This document shows positions 51,730 through 59,161 of a stretch of 59,161 nucleotides of DNA, piece by piece. The position numbers were made by a program, and so were the translations under genes. The first letter of the stretch is position 1; each line of letters starts with the position of its first letter. The notes under the pieces were generated by a model. That model made no database searches and was not told where the DNA came from. It worked only from the letters and a program-made list of their open reading frames with translations. Origin of the DNA: an uncultured bacterium (GTDB lineage: Bacteria > Cyanobacteriota > Vampirovibrionia > Gastranaerophilales > Gastranaerophilaceae); the NCBI GenBank assembly GCA_902801985.1, contig CADCKD010000009.1, positions 1 through 59,161 on the forward strand. The letters are read 5' to 3'.

Positions 51730-53264
51730 ATATTTAATTCCTCTTTTGCTAAATTGTTTTCCGGATCAAGGTTGATGCTTTGTTCAAAGCTCTTCTTTGC
51801 TTCAGCTGTTAAACCTTTGTTTTTCAAAACTAAACCATTATAATAATAGTACCTTGAATCATTATCATCTATGTATTTTGCCACTCCAAGAAATGATGCG
51901 GCATTTTCATAATCATTTTTATTTATAGAAATTCTGGCCAAATCAATCCAAGCATCCTTAAAATTTGGATTTATCGCAATTGCTTTCTTTAAATATGCTA
52001 TCTCTCGATCTTTTTCAAGTAAAGCCATTTGATAATATGCTTCAAACGTTCGAGATGAAATCTTTAAAATTTTTGAATATATCTCCTTTGCTTTAGCAAT
52101 ATTATTTAATTTTTGATAAGTCTTGGCTAATTTTACTTGCGCAGAATACGTATCGTCGTTAGAAGATGCCTTTTTGTAATATTTTTGAGCGTCCGAATAT
52201 TTCTGGTTTCTAAATGCATAATCTCCCATAATTATTAACGATTTTGTATTATTCCCGTCAATATCTAATGCTTTTTGCGCATAATCTTGAGCCTTTTCAA
52301 ATTCTTTCAATTCATAATATACCATTGCAGTCAAGGCGAAAACTTCTTTATTAATATTTTTTTTGCCGGAAATTGCCGTCTGAAGCGTAGTTATAGCTTT
52401 ATTTAATTCGTTTTTATCATAGTAATAATATGCCAAATGATATTTTTTCCAATACTCGTTTTTGGTAGTTTTATACAAAACATACTGCTTTGAAGAATGA
52501 AGTTCTTTGTCAAAAACGACGGTTGATATATCTTTTTTGTCCAAATCATCAATTATAGCAATTGCTTCTTTAGGATTATCAGACTGAGAAAGAATTTCAC
52601 CTTTTAAACGTTTATAATTTAAATTCTTCGGATTTTTAGAAATTGCAGCATTTATATATTTTTTTGCCTGCTTTATATCACCGTTTTTCATACTGCCAAA
52701 AGCAACAAGATAATTTGCATAATCAGATTCTAAAAGCAGGGTTGAATGTTTCATAAGCTCGGATGTAGCTTCTCTGCTCTGGTCATTATACATAATATTT
52801 GAATAAACCTCGGCAAGGTAAAATTGATCTTTTTGAGTCAAATTTCCTGCAGGAAAATAAAACCTTTTGACATCATTTTCCAATAATGAAGCCAATTCAT
52901 CATCTTGAATTTTAGACATTGCAAGCTCTGCCAAATTAAAAAATCCGATAGATGCCATTTCCTGTGTAAAACGCATATACACATAATCATTCGGTGTAAT
53001 ACTGTCAATCAATACCCTAAAATCACTGTATGAAGAACGAATATTACTATTTATAAACTTATCCATTGCAATTTTGTATTGATTTTTTATTGCATTTTTT
53101 GTCAAAGTAGCCCGTTTTAATTCAAAAACCGGTATCTCAACTTCCTGTTGATACGTTCCGGTAGTGTTATCAAGAGGGTTTACCGGATTAATACCTTTTA
53201 TATCGAAAGCGCACACCGGAGAAGAAAATACTATCAGTGAGGATATTAATAATACTCGTTTCAC
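51726..53264 (-). CDS. Exported TPR-repeat protein
   Basis: The 512-residue protein has a signal peptide (M-K-R-V-L-L-I-S-S-L-I-V-F-S, cut after V-C-A), then about 100 residues of unclear fold and at least eight tetratricopeptide units between about residues 190 and 510 (for example Y-E-L-K-E-F-E-K-A-Q-D-Y-A-Q-K-A-L-D). TPR superhelices bind other proteins, here in the periplasm or at the outer membrane. The start is GTG, with AGGAGG six bases upstream inside the end of the HD-GYP gene; the two overlap by one base. Confidence 0.88.
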   Translation of the reverse strand: MKRVLLISSLIVFSSPVCAFDIKGINPVNPLDNTTGTYQQEVEIPVFELKRATLTKNAIKNQYKIAMDKFINSNIRSSYSDFRVLIDSITPNDYVYMRFTQEMASIGFFNLAELAMSKIQDDELASLLENDVKRFYFPAGNLTQKDQFYLAEVYSNIMYNDQSREATSELMKHSTLLLESDYANYLVAFGSMKNGDIKQAKKYINAAISKNPKNLNYKRLKGEILSQSDNPKEAIAIIDDLDKKDISTVVFDKELHSSKQYVLYKTTKNEYWKKYHLAYYYYDKNELNKAITTLQTAISGKKNINKEVFALTAMVYYELKEFEKAQDYAQKALDIDGNNTKSLIIMGDYAFRNQKYSDAQKYYKKASSNDDTYSAQVKLAKTYQKLNNIAKAKEIYSKILKISSRTFEAYYQMALLEKDREIAYLKKAIAINPNFKDAWIDLARISINKNDYENAASFLGVAKYIDDNDSRYYYYNGLVLKNKGLTAEAKKSFEQSINLDPENNLAKEELNI

Positions 53265-54991
53265 TATTTATCCTCCTGAGAATTATTCAAATAATAATAA
53301 TTAAACAAATCTAACACTTTTTGTTCTTCTTCTGATATATTTTCAGACAATACGAAATTATGTATTGCTCTTAAATCATAACGTCTTAAGATTTCTTCGT
53401 CCTTTGCCAAAATTTTGGCATTATTCTCGGATAAAAAGACCCTTACAATTTTATTTGATGAAATAGACATAAACACATCTACGATATGTTTGTCAAAATG
53501 ACTTCCTGAACCTTCGGTAATAATATTTAAAACATTTTTTATAGGCATTTTATCACGATAGTGCCTTTTAGAAGTTATAGCATCAAATACATCAGCAACC
53601 GCAAGTATTCTCCCGCCAAGAGTTATTTCTTCACCTTTTAAATGACGATAATAACCGCTGCCGTCCCATTTTTCATGGTGCGATGATGCCATCTCCGTAA
53701 TTATACGAAAATCGGGTGACATATATATCTTATTCAAAATATTATGAGTTATTCTGACATGCTCTTGAATATGTTTATACTCTTCATCTGTAAGTTTGCC
53801 TTCTTTTTGTAATACGGAGTCTCGAATACCTATTTTGCCTATGTCATGCAAAGTGGCAGCTTTTTCTAACAGCGCTTTGTCATTCACATCCATTCCTAAT
53901 TCATCAGCAATCAAACCGGAATACATACGAACCCTTAATGAATGGCCCGCGGTAATTCTATCCCTTGCATCAATAGAAGTGGCCAATGTATCAATAAAGC
54001 TGTCAAATAAAAGTTTCTGTTCATGATACATTTGCAATTGCCTGTCAAATAGTTGAGCATTTTCCAACGCAATACTTGCACTTCCGCCGATTGCAATTAG
54101 TAAATCCTCATCATTCTTTGTAAAGACTCCGTCAATCTTGTTCAAAACCTGAAAAGCACCGATAATTTCTCGGTTATTATTCATTATTGGCATACACAAA
54201 ATAGTTTTTGTTCTGTATCCGGTTTTTGTGTCAACTTCAGGATTAAATCTTGAGTCAGAATAAGCATCAGTGATATTTACGGTCTCTCCGCTCTGGACAA
54301 CATATCCGGCAAGCCCCTTGTCAGCAGGGAAACGAATTTCTTGGTTTTCGCCTACACCCAATGCTACTTTGGACCATAGTTCGTTACTAACTTTATCCCA
54401 TAAAAATACTGTACAACGGTCAGCCTGCATAGCATTCTTGGTTTCTTCCGCTATAACTTTCAACAATTCATCTATATCTGTCAATGCCGTAATAGAACGA
54501 CTGATTTTCACAAGAGAAACTAAAGGATCTGTCTGAGTCGGCAAAGAATAATCCATACCATTTTGAAGCTGTTTTATGCGAGTATTTATAACTTCACTTA
54601 AACCGTATTTATCCTCAATAGAAGACAATTTTAGAGCATTATTATAATGAATAAGAGCAATATCCTTAATATCTTGAGCAAAATTAATATTTCCCTTTAC
54701 AAGCTCATTTACAAGTTTTGCAGTAGTGTCTTCCGAACGTTCTGCCATAAATGTAGCATCTTCTAAAAGGGATAAAGAATCTTCTAAATTCTCCTTTTCT
54801 TGAGAAAAGCTTAAAAAAGCCATAAGACTAAGAGATGCAGATATCCCCTCAGTATTATTTTGCATCCGATATGCTTTATATGCATTGCACACAACATCAT
54901 TCGCACTTGAATAATCTTTTTCTTTAATATAACCAAGTCCGTTTTGAATTAAATTGTTTGCTTCTTCTATTGTAATATTGCTCTCTGACAT
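53264..54991 (-). CDS. GAF/HD-GYP domain protein, probable cyclic-di-GMP phosphodiesterase
   Basis: The 575-residue protein has a helical N-terminal region (about 1-150, TPR-like), a GAF sensor domain (about 165-315, with A-D-R-C-T-V-F-L-W and C-M-P-I-M-N-N) and an HD-GYP domain (about 335-520) with the H-D-I-G-K-I-G metal motif, H-x-x-I-T and H-H-E-K-W-D-G-S-G-Y. The family hallmark G-Y-P reads G-Y-Y here. HD-GYP enzymes hydrolyse cyclic di-GMP; loss of the Pro alone need not abolish activity. A Shine-Dalgarno (AAAGGA) precedes the ATG. It leads an operon with the TPR protein and response regulator. Confidence 0.9.
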   Translation of the reverse strand: MSESNITIEEANNLIQNGLGYIKEKDYSSANDVVCNAYKAYRMQNNTEGISASLSLMAFLSFSQEKENLEDSLSLLEDATFMAERSEDTTAKLVNELVKGNINFAQDIKDIALIHYNNALKLSSIEDKYGLSEVINTRIKQLQNGMDYSLPTQTDPLVSLVKISRSITALTDIDELLKVIAEETKNAMQADRCTVFLWDKVSNELWSKVALGVGENQEIRFPADKGLAGYVVQSGETVNITDAYSDSRFNPEVDTKTGYRTKTILCMPIMNNNREIIGAFQVLNKIDGVFTKNDEDLLIAIGGSASIALENAQLFDRQLQMYHEQKLLFDSFIDTLATSIDARDRITAGHSLRVRMYSGLIADELGMDVNDKALLEKAATLHDIGKIGIRDSVLQKEGKLTDEEYKHIQEHVRITHNILNKIYMSPDFRIITEMASSHHEKWDGSGYYRHLKGEEITLGGRILAVADVFDAITSKRHYRDKMPIKNVLNIITEGSGSHFDKHIVDVFMSISSNKIVRVFLSENNAKILAKDEEILRRYDLRAIHNFVLSENISEEEQKVLDLFNYYYLNNSQEDK

Positions 54992-55138
54992 ATAATCCTT
55001 TTTAAATATTGTACAATATTTTCCAAAATATTACAAAAAATATTAACATTTATACCCTAAATAATGTAATTGTATGAGGGAAAAAACAATCTGTAATGGT
55101 ATATTATACTTGACGTAATATGATAGGAGAAGTATACA

Positions 55139-55657
55139 ATGGCTGATACAAAAGAAGTAATCAATTGCCCCGCTTGCGGAAAACCGATGAAAAAAGTATT
55201 CATTCCTTCTGAAAAAATTAACATTGATATTTGTACGGAAGGTTGCGGAGGAATATTCTTTGATAACAGAGAATTTGATAAATTTAATGAACAAAATGAA
55301 GATATTTCCGTAATTATTGAAGAATTACAAAACAAAACTTTCGAATCAGTTAATACAGAAGCAACAAGAAATTGTCCTGTATGCGGAATGAAAATGGTTC
55401 AAAATAAAACAAGCATAAACGGAGAAATTTTAATTGACGATTGCTATGGCTGCGGCGGTAAATTTCTTGACTATGCAGAATTGGAAAAAATAAGAGCAGA
55501 ATTCGCAACAGACAATGACAGATCCAGAGCTACAATGGCATATTTAAACCAAAGAGTAGGCAAAGAACTTTCTTTATTAGATGCAAAACATCAAAATATT
55601 GCCAGACATCAAAGTATGGGGCAAAAATTATTCTTCACCCTTATGGGGGTTAAATAA
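55139..55657 (+). CDS. Tandem TFIIB-type zinc-finger protein
   Basis: The 172-residue protein has two copies of the zf-TFIIB module. The first is C-P-A-C-G-K-P-M with C-T-E-G-C-G-G-I-F-F-D; the second is C-P-V-C-G-M-K-M with C-Y-G-C-G-G-K-F-L-D. The C-terminal third is helical and basic. This module is common in bacterial proteins without known function. GGAG precedes the ATG. Its last 30 bases overlap the end of the convergent HExxH gene. Confidence 0.85.
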   Translation: MADTKEVINCPACGKPMKKVFIPSEKINIDICTEGCGGIFFDNREFDKFNEQNEDISVIIEELQNKTFESVNTEATRNCPVCGMKMVQNKTSINGEILIDDCYGCGGKFLDYAELEKIRAEFATDNDRSRATMAYLNQRVGKELSLLDAKHQNIARHQSMGQKLFFTLMGVK

Positions 55658-56455
55658 ACTGCCATTAATTTTTGATAATTCTTTATAATAGCCCGAATTC
55701 ATTAAATCAAAAAATCTTTTATATGAGTTCGGGGCTATTTTTTGTACAGTTTCTTCATCTATGTATAAACCTTCCACAAATCTTGCAAAAAGTTCTGTAG
55801 GTTTTGAATAATACTTCTCTAATCTATTTATTCTTGCACTTATTTTTGATTGACGTTTTTGGCATGATTTCAGCCTAATGTATGCCGCAAACTCTTCCGG
55901 CATATCACAAAAATCTTTTTCAATATTATCAATAGAATATATTTCCGTTTTGGCACCAAATCCCCGAGTTATCAGTTTTACTCTATCATGTTTTAATAAA
56001 TATCGCGCATTGGAACCTTTTATATATTTGTCAAATTCTTTAAATTTTTTAGAACGCATAAATTTCGGATAATGTTTTTTTATAATGTTTTCATACTCTT
56101 GAATTTGATTTTTAATAAGTTTTTTATGTGCATTTAATTTTTCGAATTTAGAATTTTTATCTACAAATTTTGTAACTTCTATAAGTTCTTCTTCATAAAA
56201 ATGTTTGTTATCATCATCAAATATTACTTCTAATGAACCGCCATTTTTTTCCATCAAAGGTTCTATTTGAGAATGAATATAATGTGCGAACTCATGAACC
56301 AGGGTCGGAACAAACCTCTCCTCAGAGATATTTTTTGAAATATCTATCCTGTTTTTTAGATAAAACCCCTGATGCCCGCGAGCTTTTGTTGAGGTATGGA
56401 CTTCAAGTCCGATACTGCGCAAAAACTTTATTAAATCTTTTGATTTTTCATCCAT
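55628..56455 (-). CDS. HExxH putative metallopeptidase
   Basis: The 275-residue protein has a gluzincin-like H-E-F-A-H-Y-I-H motif near residue 55 and a downstream Glu in P-E-E-F-A-A-Y-I (about residue 190) as possible third ligand. It also has T-E-L-F-A-R-F-V-E-G near the C-terminus, which from memory resembles polyvalent, phage- or plasmid-associated metallopeptidase domains. There is no signal peptide, so it is probably cytoplasmic. A -10-like TAAAAT ends 7 bases before the ATG, and no Shine-Dalgarno is present. Its promoter area overlaps the rubredoxin terminator. The substrate is unknown. Confidence 0.75.
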   Translation of the reverse strand: MDEKSKDLIKFLRSIGLEVHTSTKARGHQGFYLKNRIDISKNISEERFVPTLVHEFAHYIHSQIEPLMEKNGGSLEVIFDDDNKHFYEEELIEVTKFVDKNSKFEKLNAHKKLIKNQIQEYENIIKKHYPKFMRSKKFKEFDKYIKGSNARYLLKHDRVKLITRGFGAKTEIYSIDNIEKDFCDMPEEFAAYIRLKSCQKRQSKISARINRLEKYYSKPTELFARFVEGLYIDEETVQKIAPNSYKRFFDLMNSGYYKELSKINGSLFNPHKGEE

Positions 56456-56470
56456 ACCATCTATTTTATT

Positions 56471-56514
56471 ACAAAAAATAAAACGACTGCCAAAAAATAA
56501 TTTATTGACAATCG
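56471..56514 (-). terminator. Rho-independent terminator of the rubredoxin gene
   Basis: On the minus strand CGATTGTCAA (56505-56514) pairs with TTGGCAGTCG (56484-56493), including two G-U pairs, and is followed by a long T-rich run to 56471. Confidence 0.75.
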
Positions 56515-56547
56515 CCTTATTATTAAAACATTTTAGTTATAGACTAT

Positions 56548-56685
56548 TTACACCTGTTCAAATTGGTCTTTGCCAACACCGCAAAGAGGGCAAGTCCAAT
56601 CTGCCGGCAAATCTTCAAATGCAATTCCGTCATTTTCTGCAGGATCGTATTCATAAGCACATACGCTGCATACCCATTTTTCCAT
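56548..56685 (-). CDS. Rubredoxin
   Basis: The 45-codon gene encodes a small iron protein for electron transfer, often to oxygen- or peroxide-reducing enzymes in anaerobes. Both metal motifs are present: C-S-V-C-A-Y-E-Y at residues 6-13 and C-P-L-C-G-V at 32-37, with the conserved Y-D-P and W-T-C segments. An AAGGGA Shine-Dalgarno lies 8 bases before the ATG and a strong terminator follows, so it is a single-gene unit. It is short for the usual 52-54 residues, lacking a few residues in the loop. The redox partner is not nearby. Confidence 0.93.
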   Translation of the reverse strand: MEKWVCSVCAYEYDPAENDGIAFEDLPADWTCPLCGVGKDQFEQV

Positions 56686-56793
56686 AATAAATTCCCTTTC
56701 TATTTTTTTACTCTGCCAATCAAAATTGGCATAAAAGAATTATACCAACTTATTCATAATAAGTAAATAATCCTACTGTATCTTTAAATTATA

Positions 56794-58095
56794 TTACGCA
56801 TTGGCTTTTAATTTGGCTTCAACATCCTTTTTGACTTGGTATTCGGAATTATCTCCTGTTTTTCTCATCAAAAGCATTATCGCCGGAGCAACTACTCCTA
56901 AAGCACCAATGCAGGCTCCCATATTTTTCAACACAGAACCTCTTTTTAGCTTTCTAACAGACTTCATAAATACATCAATATCCTCATTTGAAGTTTCATA
57001 TTGATTTAATAATTTTTCGAGTTTTTTACAAACCCCTCTGAGTCCGCCAAAATCATCCGCATTTGTATTTCCTAAATTCAAATATGCTCTTGTATCAACC
57101 TTATCAGAATTCTTTAATAAAGAAATAATATCCGATTTTTTTGCCATCTCTACGACTAAGTTATCCTTTTGAGATACAGCGTATTTGTATAAATCTAAAT
57201 CTGATTTATCCGCATTTTTAAATGCTTCTATATGTTTTTTCAAAGAACCGTCAAAGATAGAATCTCTTAGTTTTTGGCTTTCTATAACTCTTGCATCAAG
57301 ATCAATAGACTTGTTATGTTTTTTTTCTGCATGTTTTTCAAGCGCATTGGATATCAATGAGCCTGCCCAGTACATAAACAACCAGAAACTGCCTTCTTTT
57401 ATTACATATCCCATAAAATCTTGAGGGTTTCTTGAATGTGCAAATCTTTCACCTGTAATAACACCATCTACAATCATTAAGTTTTTAACCGGATCGAACA
57501 TAAAATTCTGCAATCCGCCGGTAAAGGACGGTTGTTTTGCCTTGTGTATATTCGAAAACGCAGAAGAAAACGGTATATTTTTGTCATAATACTGGTTATT
57601 TTGTTTTGCTAAAAAGTCTTTTTTAATTTGATTTTCGGTGTATTTGTGTCTGAATTTTGTAAGTGCAAAATATGAAATCATAGTAAGTAATGTAGATAAA
57701 CCAAATTTTGCTAAAGTTAAACCTTTAAATAATTTTTGTTGTTTTACCGCTTTTCCTATTGAATTTTCGATTTCTTTGGTAGGTGCAAAATCCTGTGCAG
57801 CTTGCAAAATATTTTTATCCTTTAAAATTCTTACATCAATTTTAGGATCTAATTTTGCAGCTTTGAACATTGTCTTGTCTAAAAGATACTTATAAGTTGG
57901 GATACCGCCAAGCCAAATAGCCTGAGTCCCAAATTCATCAATAAATCTGTCTTTTCCTTCTACACTGTCGCCTGCAATATAAGAAGCAGTAGTTAAACCG
58001 CAGCTGTTTGCGACATCTTTTATCCCTAGCGGGATAAGTGAACTGTTATTTCCTAATACGGAGTAAATTGTACTTGCGTTAATACCTGAAATCAT
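56794..58095 (-). CDS. Membrane protein of unknown function with internal S-F-T-G-G motif (433 aa)
   Basis: No family is recognised. The start M-I-S-G-I-N-A-S-T-I-Y-S lacks a signal peptide. Hydrophobic segments lie at about residues 130-150, 230-250 and 395-415, and a charged helical region spans about 260-390. P-S-F-T-G-G occurs at about residue 190, similar to the F-x-[AG] motif at other N-termini in the window. The layout resembles the proteins at 16954-19395 and 19396-20427. AAGGAAG precedes the ATG. It stands alone between rubredoxin and a gene-poor gap. Confidence 0.72.
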   Translation of the reverse strand: MISGINASTIYSVLGNNSSLIPLGIKDVANSCGLTTASYIAGDSVEGKDRFIDEFGTQAIWLGGIPTYKYLLDKTMFKAAKLDPKIDVRILKDKNILQAAQDFAPTKEIENSIGKAVKQQKLFKGLTLAKFGLSTLLTMISYFALTKFRHKYTENQIKKDFLAKQNNQYYDKNIPFSSAFSNIHKAKQPSFTGGLQNFMFDPVKNLMIVDGVITGERFAHSRNPQDFMGYVIKEGSFWLFMYWAGSLISNALEKHAEKKHNKSIDLDARVIESQKLRDSIFDGSLKKHIEAFKNADKSDLDLYKYAVSQKDNLVVEMAKKSDIISLLKNSDKVDTRAYLNLGNTNADDFGGLRGVCKKLEKLLNQYETSNEDIDVFMKSVRKLKRGSVLKNMGACIGALGVVAPAIMLLMRKTGDNSEYQVKKDVEAKLKANA

Positions 58096-58287
58096 TGTTA
58101 TCTTCCTTCAATTACGTACCAAACTATAGTCCCCATGCCAAATTCATGAGTTTCACTGCCTTTGCTTTCGCATTTGTAATTGAATATCGTCGAATATTTT
58201 TACTATACATATCTTACCTTACCTATTCCTTAAATTTCGTAAAAAAAATAATTGCCCTTTTTTTATATAATTTTTACTATTTGTAAC
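58096..58287. other. Short gene-free stretch upstream of the 433-residue protein gene
   Basis: This part of the 388-bp gap holds the upstream region of the minus-strand gene that starts at 58095. I see its Shine-Dalgarno but no clear promoter boxes. Small open frames on the plus strand lack ribosome sites. Confidence 0.4.
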
Positions 58288-58324
58288 AAAAACGGAGTCT
58301 TTTTTTGTTTAAGGCTCCGTTTTT
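58288..58324. terminator. Strong bidirectional terminator
   Basis: A 14-bp stem (58288-58301 with 58311-58324, one G-T pair) and a 9-base loop has A's on one side and T's on the other. On the minus strand it ends the transcript of the 17-codon frame and any read-through from the 167-residue gene. Confidence 0.8.
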
Positions 58325-58362
58325 AAATTTATTTTCAACACGATTCAACGCTTTTGTTTAAT

Positions 58363-58416
58363 TTAAAACAAGCCTCCATAAAAATATCGTTTGTTACGTC
58401 GAATCTGTCTTTTCAT
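58363..58416 (-). CDS. Possible 17-codon small protein or leader peptide
   Basis: The frame encodes M-K-R-Q-I-R-R-N-K-R-Y-F-Y-G-G-L-F, a strongly basic head with an aromatic tail. It has its own promoter (58442-58470), a GAGG Shine-Dalgarno (58425-58428) seven or eight bases before the ATG, and a strong terminator 40 bases after the stop. The whole transcript would be about 150 nt. It may instead be a small RNA with an accidental frame. Confidence 0.35.
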   Translation of the reverse strand: MKRQIRRNKRYFYGGLF

Positions 58417-58441
58417 TACTTTTTCCTCTGTTAACAATAAA

Positions 58442-58470
58442 ATACTAACATAAACATTTAATTATCGCAA
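58442..58470 (-). promoter_or_regulatory. Promoter of the 17-codon unit
   Basis: On the minus strand TTGCGA (58465-58470), a 17-base spacer ending in TGT, and TAGTAT (58442-58447) match the extended -10 type TGT-TAGTAT seen before mutS2 and the 167-residue gene. Confidence 0.5.
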
Positions 58471-58483
58471 TAAATCAAAATTA

Positions 58484-58987
58484 TTACAATTTAAAATCCG
58501 GGATTTTTTTGCGGCAAATATATACCGCCAAAATTACAAAATATACTATGCAATAACAAGGAATAACAGAAACATAGAAATTATGTAATAAAAGTTTTAT
58601 AACATCACTTTCACAACCGACAAAAAAGCGTTTGTACTCAGCAACAACAACAGTTAATATTGCAATTACAAACCAAACTGTCGGTTTTGTAATCTGGGTA
58701 AAAAATTTATCTAAAGATTTGCTCCAATGTTTTTTCATAGCAACAATCGTATATGCAATAGTGAATGTAAAGAAAAATATCAGCAATATGAACAAAATCA
58801 AAGCAGAGACAGCATCCACAGCATCAGAATATTGTGATAAATTTGGAAAATACTTTTCTATTTTAAAATCTATACACAATCTGAACCAAAATACAGGCAG
58901 CAATGAAACAAAAACTAATGGTAGAACATATTTTGCTACCGCATCCGATTTCTTTTTCTTAACATTCGTATTACTACTATTACTCAT
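58484..58987 (-). CDS. Small membrane protein of unknown function (167 aa)
   Basis: The protein has a Lys/Ser/Asn-rich cytosolic N-terminus (residues 1-17) and four membrane helices at about 20-38, 57-82, 100-118 and 130-157, ending in a short basic tail. There is no recognised motif; a Cys pair (C-E-S near residue 125 and C-Y-C near 145) is notable. The plan loosely recalls TIGR/DUF four-helix membrane proteins. The ATG lies 6 bases after the -10 hexamer of a good promoter and has no Shine-Dalgarno, so the mRNA is probably leaderless. Confidence 0.72.
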   Translation of the reverse strand: MSNSSNTNVKKKKSDAVAKYVLPLVFVSLLPVFWFRLCIDFKIEKYFPNLSQYSDAVDAVSALILFILLIFFFTFTIAYTIVAMKKHWSKSLDKFFTQITKPTVWFVIAILTVVVAEYKRFFVGCESDVIKLLLHNFYVSVIPCYCIVYFVILAVYICRKKIPDFKL

Positions 58988-58993
58988 ATGTAA

Positions 58994-59022
58994 ATACTAA
59001 CATAAATAAGAGATATTGTAAA
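58994..59022 (-). promoter_or_regulatory. Promoter of the 167-residue gene, predicting a leaderless mRNA
   Basis: On the minus strand TTTACA (59017-59022), a 17-base spacer ending in TGT, and TAGTAT (58994-58999) end exactly 6 bases before the ATG at 58987. Confidence 0.65.
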
Positions 59023-59140
59023 TTTTTGTTAGCGAGAACAGGATTTTCCGGCTTACAAAATTTATGCCGCAGGCTTATCGACCAATTTTGGCTGACGACA
59101 AAATTTGTGATTCGAAGATGCGAGGGGTAATTTTTTTGCA

Positions 59141-59161
59141 TTAAAAAAGAGCCTTACGGCT
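59141..59161 (-). terminator. Terminator-like hairpin cut by the right edge
   Basis: AGCC (59150-59153), loop TTAC and GGCT (59158-59161) form a stem that may continue past the window. On the minus strand a T6 run follows (59143-59148), so a minus-strand gene probably ends just beyond the right edge. Confidence 0.45.

Overview
The window is AT-rich (about one third G+C by eye), gene-dense DNA from a diderm, probably anaerobic bacterium. The best fit is a gut member of Candidatus Melainabacteria (Vampirovibrionia, order Gastranaerophilales), the non-photosynthetic sister line of Cyanobacteria. This placement is inference. It rests on Kdo-pathway genes (an LPS outer membrane), a flagellar-type export core, a class II (B12) ribonucleotide reductase, rubredoxin, spmA/spmB without sporulation genes, and several otherwise unrelated proteins with a short N-terminal motif of the type V-S-F-G-A / V-S-F-K-A. 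No phage, transposase, CRISPR or plasmid genes are visible.

Layout. 1-2991 (-): the first 997 codons of a large secreted beta-helix adhesin, open throughout and cut by the left edge. 3226-9207 (-): fliE-fliF-fliG-fliH-flhA operon. 9407-12563: a motif-bearing small protein, dCMP deaminase, a degenerate stand-alone AICAR-transformylase-like protein and three coiled-coil/small proteins. 12753-20427 (-): mutS2, a GH13 enzyme and two large membrane proteins of unknown function. 20519-23254 (-): kdsD-kdsC-queD-uppP. 23372-26320 (-): a protein of six tandem helix-turn-helix units and the class II RNR. 26462-32720 (+): htpX, a zinc-ribbon membrane protein, an oligopeptide ABC importer (binding protein plus two permeases, no ATPases here) and mgtC. 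32792-36285 (+): pyrH-frr-cdsA-rnc-rpe.

36287-43670: a low-complexity hypothetical, cytidine deaminase, a zinc-ribbon protein, a repeat-rich intergenic region around tRNA-Pro(CGG), an acyl-CoA synthetase, spmA-spmB, a second zinc-ribbon protein and lipA. 43788-50987: a small secreted protein, an ArsB/NhaD-type transporter, dut, an envelope protein, a membrane glycosyltransferase, tsaC, dapB and a pentapeptide-repeat protein. 51079-54991 (-): an operon of GAF/HD-GYP protein, TPR protein and NarL-type response regulator. 55139-58987: a double zinc-finger protein, an HExxH protein, rubredoxin, a third large membrane protein, a possible 17-codon transcription unit and a small membrane protein.

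Most notable signals. (1) Six genes (mutS2, the ABC binding protein, spmA, an envelope protein, tsaC and a membrane protein) have a -10 hexamer ending exactly 6 nt before the ATG and no Shine-Dalgarno sequence, as expected for leaderless mRNAs. (2) The N-terminal F-x-[AG]-type motif occurs on unrelated proteins. (3) One protein consists of six tandem HTH units. (4) The 5' end of tRNA-Pro is duplicated with palindromic repeats beside a strongly folded 120-nt element. (5) A PurH-like protein has lost the catalytic Lys-His motif. Start codons were moved where a Shine-Dalgarno or promoter decided the matter; pyrH, nrdJ and lipA appear to start with TTG.
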